Source of the DNA: Scleromitrula shiraiana
Lineage: Eukaryota > Ascomycota > Leotiomycetes > Helotiales > Sclerotiniaceae
Assembly (NCBI GenBank): GCA_028455995.1
Contig: JABELC010000005.1
Coordinates: 2,542,001 to 2,606,000 of the forward strand
Reading direction: 5' to 3'
DNA length: 64,000 bases
The notes under the pieces are model-generated. The model did no database searches. It was not told the DNA's origin and was given only the letters and a program-made list of their open reading frames with translations. Each line of letters opens with the position of its first letter. Position 1 is the stretch's first letter. Below are positions 34,714 through 46,482 of this stretch, piece by piece. The position numbers and the translations under genes are program-made.

Positions 34714-35549
34714 TCAATATCGACCCCTACCACCTCCGCCAAACCCATAACCACGACCTCTACCACCCGATGGACCATCTGGCACCCGTTCACCCCTTCT
34801 CCATTCCCCACTAGGAACGCCACCAGCCCCAGGTGCTCCTTGGTTAAACCCGCCTCCTCTAGGTCCTCCTCTCCCTCTAAACCCACCCCCAAATCCATTC
34901 TCTCTAGCTCCCATTCCCCCTCTACCACCAAAGTCTCCCCTACCCATCCCATATCCACCTCTTGTAGGACCACTCGGAGGCGGTGCAACCCCTCCATCTG
35001 GCAATGTTGGCAAAATAGCACATGAAACGTAATCTCCAATCACAAATCTCGCATCTTGCAATGTCTTTTCTGGTTCTCCTAGCATTCCACCAGCCATCAC
35101 CCCGCCAGCAACGATTGCAGCCTGTTCATCATCTGGCAGAATTCCTGGACCGCCATCTCCTATTATTATACTCCCTAGTTCCTTAGTCATATATCTCGCG
35201 AGCCCAGAGGCAGAGTTTCGTGTGTCGGGGAAGATTAGTCGGAAAGAGAGGCGTGTACCTATCGCTGGATCAGGTAGGAGATCTGGGAGTGCCGTGAAGA
35301 GGAGATGCGAAAGCTCGCGCAAAGTACATGAATGCCATGTAGATATGCTGACATGTGCGGGAAGGTCGCCGTGAGGGCTAAATTCCTCGAGCCTACATTG
35401 TTATTAGCTACAAAGGTACTTGAGCGGTCGAGGCTAGATAAGGCTGAAATATTTGTTTACCTGTGAAATGCGCCGCTTTTATAAAAAAGCTTTAAATGAA
35501 ACGGGACGATTGCTTCCCGATCAATCTTATTCAATACACTTGTAGTCAT
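34714..35549 (-). CDS. sap18: SAP18-family protein with RGG-rich tail
   Basis: Exons 35461-35549 and 34714-35392 give 255 residues. The ubiquitin-like SAP18 fold covers about residues 1-150: VPFHLKLFYKSGAFHRLEEF, then SISTWHSCTLRELSHLLFTA, then PAIGTRLSFRLIFPDTR and LGSIIIGDGG. The tail from about 155 is Gly/Arg-rich with RGG and FGG repeats, unlike animal SAP18, and suggests RNA binding. SAP18 works in Sin3-histone deacetylase complexes and, in animals, in the ASAP RNA-processing complex. The next gene, divergent over 304 bp, is the splicing factor Prp18. Confidence 0.9.
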
Positions 35550-35853
35550 GACTTTTATATAAGCTCCAAAAATGAGAATTCACTATTAAGGTGTGGGTGG
35601 TGTGAAGTTTGAAAGAGAAAATGTAGAACCTAGAAAGGCGAGCCTTTCGCCAACAAATGTTCAGCCTCGGACAGACCTTGCTACATAGTAGTAGACATAA
35701 TAAATACATTGAACAACCGACACTCATAACTCTTAGCAACAACTGACGAATTGAAAACTACAAGTGATAAATCGATCACTTATTGACCTCATCTCCCGAT
35801 AACTCACATTAAATTTATCAAAAATCGCGTGCAAATATCAACTTGTCGCAATC
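35550..35853. promoter_or_regulatory. Divergent SAP18/PRP18 promoter
   Basis: 304 bp between two opposed start codons, AT-rich; no site recognised. Confidence 0.6.
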
Positions 35854-36929
35854 ATGGATTTCGCATCTCTCATGGCGAAGGAGATATCAAAAAAGAGCGA
35901 GCCCGCTGCTTCAGACAATTCAAAGAAATACATGAAACGTTCCGAAATCGAAGCAGAAAGAGAAGCTAAATATCTCGCCGAACAACGAGCTAAAAGGGCA
36001 GAACAAGAAGCCAAATTGACAGAGAAGCGCAAACGGGAAGATGAAGAGGCAGAAGCGACTAAAGTGCGCGAAGAGAAACGAAGAAGATTGGCAGAGGAGT
36101 CAAGAAAACAGAGGGAAGAGCGGGAAGCAGAAGAGGAACGTAGGAGGAGGAAGAAGTTAGGACTACCAGAGTTGGTGAAGGAGGAGAGTCAGGAGGTCGA
36201 GGAAGACGATATTGTTGATAATGAATTAATTACGAAGCTGAGAGAGATGGGACAACCTGCGAAATTGTTCGGCGAGAGTCATAGACAGAGGTTAAAGAGA
36301 TTTAGGAAACTGGGTATTGTTATGACGACAGGCCCTATTCCGACTACTCTAAAGTTGGTCGAGGAGAAGGATATGAAGGTAGATCAAGTTCCGAAAGATG
36401 ATGAGGGGAAGAAATATCTGTTTAGGCAGTTGGCTTCTTATTTTACGATGGTATTATCGGAGTGGGAGCAAGCTTTGGAAAAAGAAAAGAGAGATACATT
36501 TGCCAGTAAAGGAGCTTATAATGCTATGGTTCAGAGTAAGGAGAATATGACACCAGTAAGTTCTATGGTTGCAAATATATACGGTTCTTATCTAATGATA
36601 TGTAGCTCTTTCGGAAATTCGAAAAAGGAGACCTAGATGATAGTATCCTCGAGCCCGTCGTCGAAATCGTTAAAGCCGCACAGGAGAAACGATACGTAGA
36701 TGCAAACGATGGATATCTACGTCTGAGTATTGGAAAAGCTGCATGGCCAATTGGTGTTACTATGGTTGGTATTCACGAGCGTAGTGCTCGAGAGAAGTTG
36801 CATGAGACTGATAAAGGACATGTTATGGGTGACGAAATTACGAGAAAGTTTTTGCAGAGTATCAAGAGATGCCTCAGTTTCGCACAGGTCAGGTGGCCCC
36901 CTGAGGATATTAGACAATTGATGGGTTGA
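35854..36929 (+). CDS. prp18: Pre-mRNA splicing factor Prp18
   Basis: Exons 35854-36555 and 36606-36929 give 341 residues. The start MDFASLMAKEI is the usual N-terminus. A charged coiled-coil (about 25-110) is followed by the Prp4-like motif ELITKLREMGQPAKLFGES and RLKRFRKLGI (about 127-155), and then by the helical Prp18 domain (about 205-341) ending with MGDEITRKFLQSIKRCLSF. Prp18 acts with Slu7 in the second step of splicing. Length and domain order are normal. Confidence 0.95.
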
Positions 36930-37300
36930 CTAGCTAGTAATGTACGAATACATGTTCTTGTTTTGCACCCTTACTATCCGCGAGCGGAAATGCTTGCAAG
37001 GCAGGTCCAATCTTATCGTCTGCATACGCCATCATGGCTTGCTAAACTGCTGAATATATGGACAGTCGTATCCAATTGAACAACTAGGTATCGAAACTAG
37101 CCCTAAGCTTACAAAGATGTATAACACGTTAAGATTATGCTGTCTTGTTGAACAGCATTTATGCGATTTACAGCTCGTACTGCATTGCGTGGCATGCAGT
37201 TCGAATCTTCACGTTGGCGTCCTCCGCCTCTAATCACTCGAGTGCAGGAGGTACTCTGATTCTAGGTAGTGCCTTCCTATTCAAACCAATCTCATTTGGC
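36930..37300. other. Convergent intergenic region
   Basis: This holds the 3' flanks of PRP18 and of the rhodopsin-type gene. No gene is supported. Confidence 0.65.
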
Positions 37301-38457
37301 CTAGCTCATGTCATGAAGGTGACCGTTTGAAAAGTGACTTTCTGCTAGTCCTTGGGGCATATGATTGCTACGTGATGAGCTAAACCAGTTGCTGATTGAC
37401 TTGGGAAACTTAACATAGGCTGCCAGCAGAGGTCGGAAAGTTGGAAGGCAAGCTGCGACAATCGCACTCCCTTCTTCGATCATCATCCATTCGTTAGCGA
37501 GTGAGAAAGTCGAGACTGTAGCTATGTTAGTAAGATATTGAGGGGGAAGGTCTTGAAATCCTACAATGCTCCGGATCTCCTGGACCTTTTGGGTCATAAG
37601 AGTATACTATACGCAAAATGCATGTTATGATAACACTATGAAATGTTAGTAGCAAAATTCAACACGATCTTAACATCCAAGAGAGGACCAGACTTACAAC
37701 CCGCCTACCCAAAACACAAATACGAGTATGAATTTCTTCCGCAGAGGTAGATGGAGAGTACGAATAACAAAAATTGGTAGAGCGAGGATAGCGGCGTCTA
37801 AGATAGCGTTGGATAGTTCAAAGCTAAGTACTATTATTCCATACGGAACACATTGCGTGGTTGGCTGGCTCCTGATCATCAGATCGTATGCAGCAGAGAT
37901 GGGCCTACATCCAAAGAGTGTTGCACCCATTGTGGCTATACACCATGATGTGCAAAGCGCAGTTACAAGATGGGCAGCGATTCGAAACGATCGTTCAACG
38001 GTGAATATGGAATGATACAGGCATAAAATCGAAAGTTTGATTGCTGTAATCACAACTGGGTAATGTATGCTGCCAATCCATAGGAGCTGTTTGCAGCGTT
38101 ATGAGCAGAACATCACTGGCATATAGGAGGTTAGAGTGTCACCTTTAGCATTCTCAATCGAAGAGATGGGTCTGCGACAAGATCCGGCTGGAGTGTTCCA
38201 GCTGTGATGACAACATCTAAATCTATGTCAGGGATGTGTTACTGTTAAGAGTCTTTCGTGTACTTACCATATATAATGAAGGTAGCCTGCGAAGTATAAA
38301 CAAGATAAGCTGACAAAACCCACCAGTCATCACCACGAAAACATATCTGTGACTTTCTCTTGGAGCTAAAACGAAGGATGAGGGCAATCGTATCAACGAT
38401 TAAGAATGAGGCTATCGTGATCAAGTTGGCCTTCCCATCGGGCAAAAGGACAGCCAT
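37301..38457 (-). CDS. Fungal rhodopsin-domain seven-helix membrane protein (PTH11-related group)
   Basis: Five exons (38268-38457, 38143-38216, 37698-38086, 37565-37635, 37301-37515) give 312 residues. Markers of the fungal rhodopsin-like family are ADDW-type RGDDWWVLSAYLVY in helix 2, ITAIKLSILCLYHSIF in helix 3, the conserved FGCRPISAAYD, then ALPIFVIRTLHLPLRKKF and LRIVYSYD. The end has SLANEWMMIEEGSAIVAACLP. No CFEM cysteine module precedes the helices. Fourth-intron borders (donor GTAGGA, acceptor CTACAG) are weak and could be off by a codon or two. Its ligand and role are unknown; such proteins are expanded in plant-associated fungi. Confidence 0.82.
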
Positions 38458-39539
38458 TATAACTCAATTCACGTAGCTTTTGAAAGAGCTTTTGAAAGCT
38501 GTATTACGACGGTATCATACGCAGGTGTAGAGAGGTCTACATAAGAGATACGCAATTGCAGTCCAATTGCAGTCAAGAGGAAATCACCACAATAAGTGAA
38601 TAACACATATACATATAAACATACGAAAGTCTATAGGGCGACTTCTGCACATGTATCACGTGGTTGCAAAGAAGGTCGCAACTAATTGATCAAGCCTTAC
38701 ATCTCCGGAACATTTATTGAAGGATTTTGAAGCACCTGCGTGCAATTCAACGACTTCCTATTTTGGACGAACATAAGGCGGCGTGGTATATTGAAATATA
38801 ACAAGGAATGCCCCAAGCATCAAGATGTAGTTTTGTACAACACCAGTTGCGGCGCATCCCCCCAACCAAAAAGTATGCCATTGCTCAGTGGCGACATAGG
38901 TTGGTCGATGGATGTATAGATCAAACTCGGACTATGAGAAAATTGGTGAGAATTCTAGCGATTCTTAGGGTAACACAATGCACCAGAACAACTTGAAAAT
39001 CCTAAATGAACGCGTTTAACATAGGAGGCGCGGCAACAAGGGTGCCGTGTAGATAATGCGGGGGCACCAAACACTATAAATAACCTTGGAACTAGATGTT
39101 GGTGATTTGCACCCTTCTCCCCCAACACTGAAGGTATCCCTAAAGATGGTTCATAATAAAATTTAAGTTACAACCACATTGAATTTATGGGTAAGAGATA
39201 TCTAATCTGCCAAGAATCATCACTCTTCGATCGTCAGAAACTAAATAAATAAAAAAATTAATCATCATCTCATGATATTCTAAATACTGCAAGTTATAAC
39301 AATTATGTATATTCTATTATAAATAAAAGGTCTACCTTATTCTCTAACTCTCTTTACTACCTAGGTATTACAATCTACTAATGTTTATCGTAAACTTATT
39401 AAGCTATTACAAATCACAATAGCTTATACTTGTCAAAGATAAGGGAGACTATCAGACTTCATCTTCTATTGTTCACGATTTCAAAGTTACAAGATTGTCC
39501 TCCTGAGCTCGATCCTTTATATTGTGTGATAGGCGAGGG
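38458..39539. other. AT-rich intergenic region before the methyltransferase pseudogene
   Basis: No gene is supported. The 39120-39430 part is very AT-rich. The open frame 39430-39624 is probably part of the decayed upstream end of the pseudogene (it contains CPPELDPLY, resembling the start of the same enzyme family in another frame). Confidence 0.55.
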
Positions 39540-40332
39540 CAGAACCTCACTGTCGGCAAAGTTCAGCAAAAAAGTCACTACTCAGCGATATACCATACGA
39601 GCAACAGATAGAACATGTCCATAAAGTTGTGAGTCTTCCACTTAAATTCAGCGCGATCAAGCTTGAAATATTCGTGCGAATCCTTGCACGGGAGTAGGTG
39701 CTTGATTGATCCCCCAACTGTGCAAACTACTAGTCTATCCCGAGATCTTGAAACGCATCAAGGCCGGCGAGTTATTGACAGATGTGGGCTGTTTCGTGGG
39801 CCACGATCTTCGACGCTTGGCGTACGATGGTGCTCCGTCGAGCAACCTTTACCCTGTCGTTATTGTCAGCCACTGGAATGTAGGCTTCGAGATGTTCCGG
39901 GATTTGGATCGCTTCGATGCTCATTTCATCGAAGCTGATATTCTTAATGTTTCAGATCCCAAGCTTGCGCCTTTAAGAGGGAATGTTGACATACTCTCGG
40001 TCACACAAGTCATGCACTCATGGGATTGGGATGGACAGCTTAAATTTGGTAAAGCGTTGACGGCGTTTATTGAACAGCCTGGTTCGCTGATTGTCGGAAA
40101 TCAGATTGGAAACCCTCATGAGGTTACAATCCAACCGGTTGGTGTAACGATATGGCGTCACAACCCAGAGTCTTTCGCCAGATTTTGGGACCAAGTCGGA
40201 GTCGAGACTGGTACCAAATGGGAGACTCAAGCATGGTTGCGATCGTTTGAGGAGATGGGATGGGACGTGAAAGATGGAGCGTGGATGGAAGAGGGAGTAT
40301 CAATCATTGAATTTTCCGTGAAACGTTTATAG
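39540..40332 (+). pseudogene. Decayed secondary-metabolite-type SAM-dependent methyltransferase
   Basis: From 39706 the reading is open and encodes the Rossmann core of the fungal methyltransferase family found in meroterpenoid and other clusters: YPEILKRIKAGELLTDVGCF, GHDLRRLAYDGAPSSNLY, then FDAHFIEADIL, DILSVTQVMHSWDWD and a normal C-terminus. Upstream the frame continues recognisably (IEHVHKV, then RDQA, NIRANPCTGVGA) but is broken by TGA at 39664-39666 and 39703-39705, both where the family has tryptophan. HVHKV and RDQA are separated by a 23-nt GTGAGT..TTCAG segment, far below normal intron size. The usual acidic residue after the glycine strand (GVD) reads PVV. A truncated protein starting after 39706 is conceivable but would lack the N-terminal third. 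Confidence 0.8.
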
Positions 40333-41268
40333 TAGCTCTTTCATATTAGGGTGTAAATTATCGATATTAGCGACCTGGGTAAAACAGTGAGAAAATAAGG
40401 GGTTAGTCGCCATATTGGTAACACTAGAGCAGCCTAAAAATTAAACAAGCCTGGAGGAGTTCATTGTTCCAAAAGTTGCGGTTTCCTGATGCAGAATCAT
40501 TGACATTCATGATACTATAGTATGCCCGATTTTGTATCACAGAGTGCCTGCGACACTCTGTTTAGCATAAACGGCCCCCACTGACTGCTGCATTCACCCT
40601 GTAGCGGAAGCTTGGTTGTCATGCAATAGATATTATGCATGGATAAAGGAGTAAATGCAACACAATCGCCACATAAACCCAATCCATCGGTAAATTTCCA
40701 TTGGTAAGGCGGTTTACCTAGGTAAGTATTGTGTGATGGTTCCTGTTCGAAAAGTTGTGGCCGTTGGAGGAAAAAGCTTGATTCGCCATTGTAAATACAT
40801 GAATCCAGCTATTGAACTAGCATGAGATTTACCTTTTTTGACAGGTAAGATTGCTCAAAATTGAGAATGAACTATTATTTCGGAATATCTTCCGAACCTG
40901 TTATCCTAAGTGATCAGAGTTGATTATGGATCTCTTTTCGATGTGAGGAACCGATCCACCTACCCGTGGCCCGCACAGCCCGATATTATCAATTTGTGCA
41001 TGTGGCCTTTGAAATAACCCGTCACTGGGCACAGTGGTAGAATTAGATAATGCAAGAGGCGTATCTATTGACTCCAGGGCGGACTATCTATAAAATCAAA
41101 CTGTATGGTGATATCTACTGCCATCTAACCAATAACGCCGGACCCGATGCCTTTTCTCAAATGCTATCACAACTCCCATGAAACCCTCGCTATGTCGCTG
41201 AATAATGCATCACATCACTCGTAAGATTACTTTCACTTTTTGCCACCTCTTCATTTCTAAATCAAACT
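40333..41268. other. Convergent intergenic region
   Basis: 0.9 kb between the pseudogene and the MFS gene. No coding signal was seen. Confidence 0.65.
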
Positions 41269-43303
41269 TCACACCTCCTTTTCTAATTTTTTCTCTTCTC
41301 CTGATCCAGACACACTTTGGGTCTCTCTATTACGAGTCCTAGCTTCGCTTTCCTCCATCTCCTCAACGGCCTCTTCCACACTGTCTTCGCTAGTTGCAAC
41401 CCCCCTAATCTGTTCCAACACGCGGGCTGCTTCTGCGGCGAACTTGCATTTCATACGAACTTCCTTCCCATATTTGTAAAACATGAATGGGAACGGCACA
41501 CAAGCAAGCGCAAGGAAAGCCGGTATCGAAGACGCCCAGTGGATTCCAAGGTTGTTGAACATATCTTGCTTTATATTAGCTATGCGTTCTAAAAAAAGGG
41601 TAGATTAAAGGGATGGCACATACATGTAGTGAAGAGTGGAAAGGCAGTGCCAAACAATGACCGAAGAACACTGTTAGCCGCAAGAACAGAGGCAGCATAA
41701 ATGACATAGGTATCAATCAGGTAATTCATGATACTCAAGAACACTAACACCATGCCGAAACCGAATGGTGCCCCAGCAATAATGCTCACCGACCAATGTA
41801 TGCTGGGATAATTCGTCCACGCAAACCAAAACAGTCCAATCGGCAAACTGAAGCTACCAACGATAGCTGGGGGCAGTCGAGCCTCTGGGGGAGCAGCATT
41901 GTTATGTTTAGCCACCGTGGCCTTGTAACGTTTATTGTCCCAGATCGAGTAACCTACTGCTATCATCATACCGACAGCTACACCGCAAAATGCCAAACCT
42001 CCAATTCCTGGTGACCAGCCACGTTCGACCTGGTAAACGATGGGAAAAGCTGCGAACATCATGTAAAGAGTTCCATATATGATTGCCATATACAAACTCA
42101 ATAAAAACACAATAGGCTCCCTAAACAATAGAATCCAAGGTCTAGAAAGAGAAATCTTAAATTCCTGAGTCACAGATTTCGCACCGTGGTCGATTTCAAC
42201 TTTAGATTTGTAAACCTTGCCGGTCATGGCGGTTAATTTCTTAGCACGACGTCGGAGAATAACTGGAGAGTATGTCTCCGGAATCGTGAGGGCACCGACG
42301 ATCCACAAAGCACCAGTGAAGATGGCCATGAGCCCTTCAACCCATCTCCATCCTTTCGTCTCGCCTAGGAAACCTCCTACTATCGGGCCAATTGCTGGGC
42401 CAAGAAAAGGAGCAGATGTAAAGATAGACATGGCCACACCGCGATGAGATGCAGAAAACATATCCGCAATGACTCCACCTGCGTTAGTCAAGGGCGAAGA
42501 ACCGAAAACACCAGCGAAAAATCTTAGGATGAGTAACGTCTCTATGTTTTGAGATCCGGCAGCTCCAGCATTGAAAGCAGTAAGTGCAGCGTATGTTCCG
42601 AAGAAGAGCACTTGACGTCCGTATAATTCAGACATAGGTGCCCACAGTAAAGGACCAATGGCAAATCCCAAGACGAATATGGAGATTCCTAAAGTAACGA
42701 TTTCTTCGCTAACATTGAATGTTGTAATGATTTGCTCGGCACCGCCACTGTACGCGGAGGACACAAATGATACTGCTAATGTTGCCTGCGTATTTGGTCA
42801 GTACCCGCATGCCAAATCTAGATAATGTAAGAAGCATATGGAAGTAAGAAATGCATGTAGTCTTTCATGACCCAAACAAGAGTTCCATCAAAGTGACGCC
42901 ATGCCACATGGTCTAAGCACCAACAGAAGTGGATGCTGGATCCCACGCGACATATGGCGTAGCACAAGCTTAAATTCCACAGAAATATACGTAGGCGAAT
43001 TTGCGGAGAATTAAAAAGGGGAGAGCTTACAATGGCAACTAGACAAGTAATTGTCCATTTTTTCCACATAGGCCAATTCATAGGATTTCTCCTATCATTG
43101 GGAATATACTCCACCACATAAGGGTCTACCTCGGTACCTGAGCCCTTATAGGGGTAATTCAATACTTCTGGAGTGACATGGGTTTGATCGAAGACCAACT
43201 CGATATGCCGAGCTCTTTTCTGACCAGTTTTCTGTTCTTCTAAATCTCTTTCAGACATATCCGTCGAGGTGGATGAAGAAGGTAATGATGAATTTGGAGG
43301 CAT
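41269..43303 (-). CDS. MFS drug:H+ antiporter, DHA1 (Flu1/Tpo1-like) family
   Basis: Exons 43031-43303, 41624-42785 and 41269-41564 give 576 residues. The N-terminal tail (about 85 residues) is hydrophilic and has DPYVVEYIPNDRRNPMNWPMWKKW, typical of polyspecific DHA1 proteins. The helices contain the motif A region GPLLWAPMSELYGRQ, motif B-like LLILRFFAGVFGSSP and motif C AMSIFTSAPFLGPAIGPIVGG. Twelve membrane segments are expected. The tail after helix 12 is acidic with EEAVEEMEESEA. It should export small lipophilic compounds or polyamines at the plasma membrane; the substrate is unknown. The first intron (245 nt) is long for this window. Confidence 0.92.
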
Positions 43304-44167
43304 GGTCTTGACCCAGCTTAAATGCGTGACCCCTGCCGATGAATTCGTGGTAGATTATATTGTAGGATTGTACTTGCAGCACACATTCAAGGTTAAATAG
43401 ATAATAAGATACACAACAGGAAGAGGAATTTCTTCAAACCTTACAGAGTGAGCTTGGAATATATGCATGCTTCTGCGACTGGAGTAAAAGAAAATATATA
43501 CGATGAACCACCCCACGGATACGGCTTTACCACAGACTTGATGATGAATTTCTACAGCGCATAAGATGCTTATGCAGCACAACTTCAATTGTGCAGGATT
43601 TCATAGTGATTAACTCCATTTCCGGAATCTGTTTTGTCCGCTATATCAATTTCATGAAATGCATAACAGGGGTTAATAAAGCTTTGGCGGTGACTTCAGC
43701 GTAGACTAAACTACGAAGAGGATGAGATCCTCGTCATGCCGCTGACAGGACTTTGTAGTTACATTGACATTTGATGCACCAATGCCGATAACCGGAAAGA
43801 CCTTAATATAAATGGAAATAAAAATTATCACCATCTTATGTTATGGAGCGGAGATACGGGGTTAAACCGACCTTTTAGTCAAGTCAATTGTTTAGGGCAT
43901 TATTTGAGTGGTTTTATGATACGATGGGGAATAAGCGATCTCGTAACTAGGTATCCAGCAATCCGTAGGTCTGTTCGTTGGGAAAACAATCGATTCGAAT
44001 TATATATATTTTTTTCTCGAGATACGGTGACTCGGCACCTCGGAACGAAACTCACCATTTTATTTTGAACATAGTGTCGTGTTGCGGGGTAAAGTTAATA
44101 CAGGTCATAACCTGCATGGCTAGTACCATTAACAGATACAGTTCTTTTTCTAATAGTACACTTGCGT
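43304..44167. other. MFS promoter and Rcm1 3' flank
   Basis: No gene is supported. Small frames at 43355-43588 and 43838-44068 lack family resemblance. Confidence 0.65.
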
Positions 44168-46104
44168 TTATCGTTTCGCTTTACGTCGCTTTTTATCCCG
44201 TGCCCCTAAATCAATTCGTTTCTTAATCGCGTCATGGGAATGCTTATTAGCTTTCTTCTTCTCGACTGGAGCATTCGTTTTCTTAGTCTCTGGTACTGCA
44301 ATCTCGACCTTGGCTTCATCCTGAAAGCCACCCCACTCATCCTCATCTTCGGGTAAAGGATCCAGATGATTGGGGGTATCAACCTCCTCAACTTCTAGAT
44401 TCATATTTTCTTCATCCTCCGGGATTCTCACAGGAAAACCCATCACGTCACGCTGAAGATGTCCACGTTCATCTCGCAAGAACTCTTCCTCGGGATTGAC
44501 AACTGACTTCTGACTTCTAACAAAACCTGCCAGGAAAAATCCCATGGTCGCGTTCTCATCTCCTTTGTTGGCTCGTATACAGGCTTCTGCAACCACATTA
44601 TCTCCCTCGCACGCTTCGGGGGACCCACGAACAGGCCACTCTCTCATGCCTCTAATCTGCTCGTCGCGCTTGAGTATTCTCCAACCCTTTTCCTTCGCAA
44701 TATCAGAAGCCAGAGCTTTCTGCACGACTGATTCGTTCTCCTCTGCATGAATGGAGCAGGTCGAATATGTGATTTTTTGAGCAGCTGGATATTTAAAAGC
44801 GTGGAGTAGAAGCTCTAATTGGAATTCTGCAAGAGCAGAAAGTCTTGATTTGAGCTCTGCATCGGTATCAATAGCCGTGACAACCCCATCATCATCAACC
44901 ATTATGTCCAACGGTTCCTCATCATCTTCACGTTTGCGCTTCAAATCTTTTTGTGCTTCTTCCTTGGCTGGCTTAGCCTTAGCCTTCTTCTTGTTTTTGG
45001 ACGGTGGAGCCACTGATTGAGTAATGGATGGCAGATGTAATTCTGGCATGTCATCTCTACCAACTATTCCAGACCCAGAGCAACTTGGATCAAGGAGTAA
45101 GGCGCCAACATTCTTATACGTGCCGGCATTAGGATCAGTTTTGAGGAAATCTTGTCCGGCATGAAGGACTGTGAACGTATTTGACCCTGCTAAGTTGACC
45201 ATCTTATCAAGAGTCTCAGCTCGGCCTTTGTTTTTCTCGAATGCATGGATAACTTGGGTAGACTCGTCCGGCTCTGGAAGTCGGTCTACAAGTATAGCTG
45301 CTATATGAGTAGTCTTATTTCCTGGTGCTGAGCATGAATCAATGATATCACCATCTTCCGGAAGTGGATCAAGTAAGTATGCTGGAAAACATGAAGCTTT
45401 GTCTTGGAAGATGATAGATCCAGACTTATAAGCTTCGCTTTTAGAAAGATCAATGCTTGGAGATATAGCAATCAAATTTGGAATATGAACATCAATATAC
45501 AAGCGCTTAGAACCTCGAACCCTGACAGCGTTGATAGTTGCTACACGTTCATATCCGGTGAAAGTCGTATCGAGCTGGTCCTCAAGTGTAGTTTTCAATG
45601 TGTTAATACGTACCCATCTAGGGTATGGTGCTTCTGAGGTATCCGTAGCATTTTCCTGGCCTGTTTCAATGTACGCCTTCAAGGCTTCAATTGTGCTGAG
45701 CTTCCTTCGAAGCCTTGCCTTGGTCAACTCGGCTTGTAATCGACCCTTGTGACGCTCAATTGATGCCCTTAAACCATGAGTGGCTGGAAGAGCAATTCCT
45801 TTCTTTGCCAGTAGTAGATCATGAACAAGAAGCAGAGCTAAAATCGGAGTTAACTAACAAAAAAAATTAGTAAATACTCTCATAGGAAATCCAGGATAAT
45901 GACCTTTCTTTCTATCCGTAAAATATCAGCATTTTCGATAACTTCTTTGAGGACTGGTGACCATTTGCAAGTCTCTATAGCGATTGCGTAAATTTGCGCC
46001 GGTTGAGATTTAAGATCTTTCTTGCTGAAGATCCTGGACTTCAAGCTACCTCCTTTATTAGTTGGTGCTGCTAAAACATCAGCTGCCTCATAGTAGAGCG
46101 ACAT
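44168..46104 (-). CDS. rcm1: 25S rRNA (cytosine-C5) methyltransferase Rcm1 (NSUN5 family)
   Basis: Exons 45904-46104 and 44168-45853 give 628 residues. The start MSLYYEAADVL and the N-terminal helices match Rcm1/NSUN5. The catalytic domain has the SAM-binding DSCSAPGNKTTH, motif IV DPSCSGSG (catalytic-site cysteine, about 326) and motif VI TYSTCSIHAEENE (nucleophile cysteine, about 430). A basic insert of about 60 residues (KNKKKAKAKPAKEE and acidic run) splits the domain. The C-terminus is highly basic and nucleolar-like. The yeast enzyme methylates a single cytosine of 25S rRNA in the nucleolus. The gene is divergent from RLP24, also needed for the large subunit. Confidence 0.94.
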
Positions 46105-46482
46105 GATATCTACAAAGCTTATTTACAAAGCTTGTCAAGCCTCAAGATACAGTACTTTCCCAGTTAGCGATCGATATATAGGAAAGTATGCACCACATCC
46201 AAAGTAGATATCAGACAAGTTCGTATATATTTAGCATCCAGTTCACAAAAGAAAAAAAGAACCAAACTGACACAAACATCCAAGAAGAACTGACGAGGAA
46301 GGATGAAGAAAAAACATATAAGAAAATTATATCTGATTGCAATGATCACGTGTATGTCGCTATCTTATCGGCTGGCGCTATCGGGTCGCGCTAAGCGAAA
46401 AAAAGTTGAATGGGCAAAATTTCTCAAGGACTTATCGTCGTAGCCATCGACATCAACGACAACATACGGCAACACCGGCAAT
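46105..46482. promoter_or_regulatory. Divergent RCM1/RLP24 promoter
   Basis: 378 bp shared by two 60S-biogenesis genes, a layout that would allow co-regulation. No canonical PAC or RRPE element was seen. Confidence 0.6.

Noticed and set aside
39664..39705. Repeat-induced point mutation as cause of the TGA codons
   Set aside because: Trp TGG to TGA changes the third G, a CpC context on the other strand, not the CpA context typical of RIP; the rest of the gene shows no C-to-T excess that I can see.
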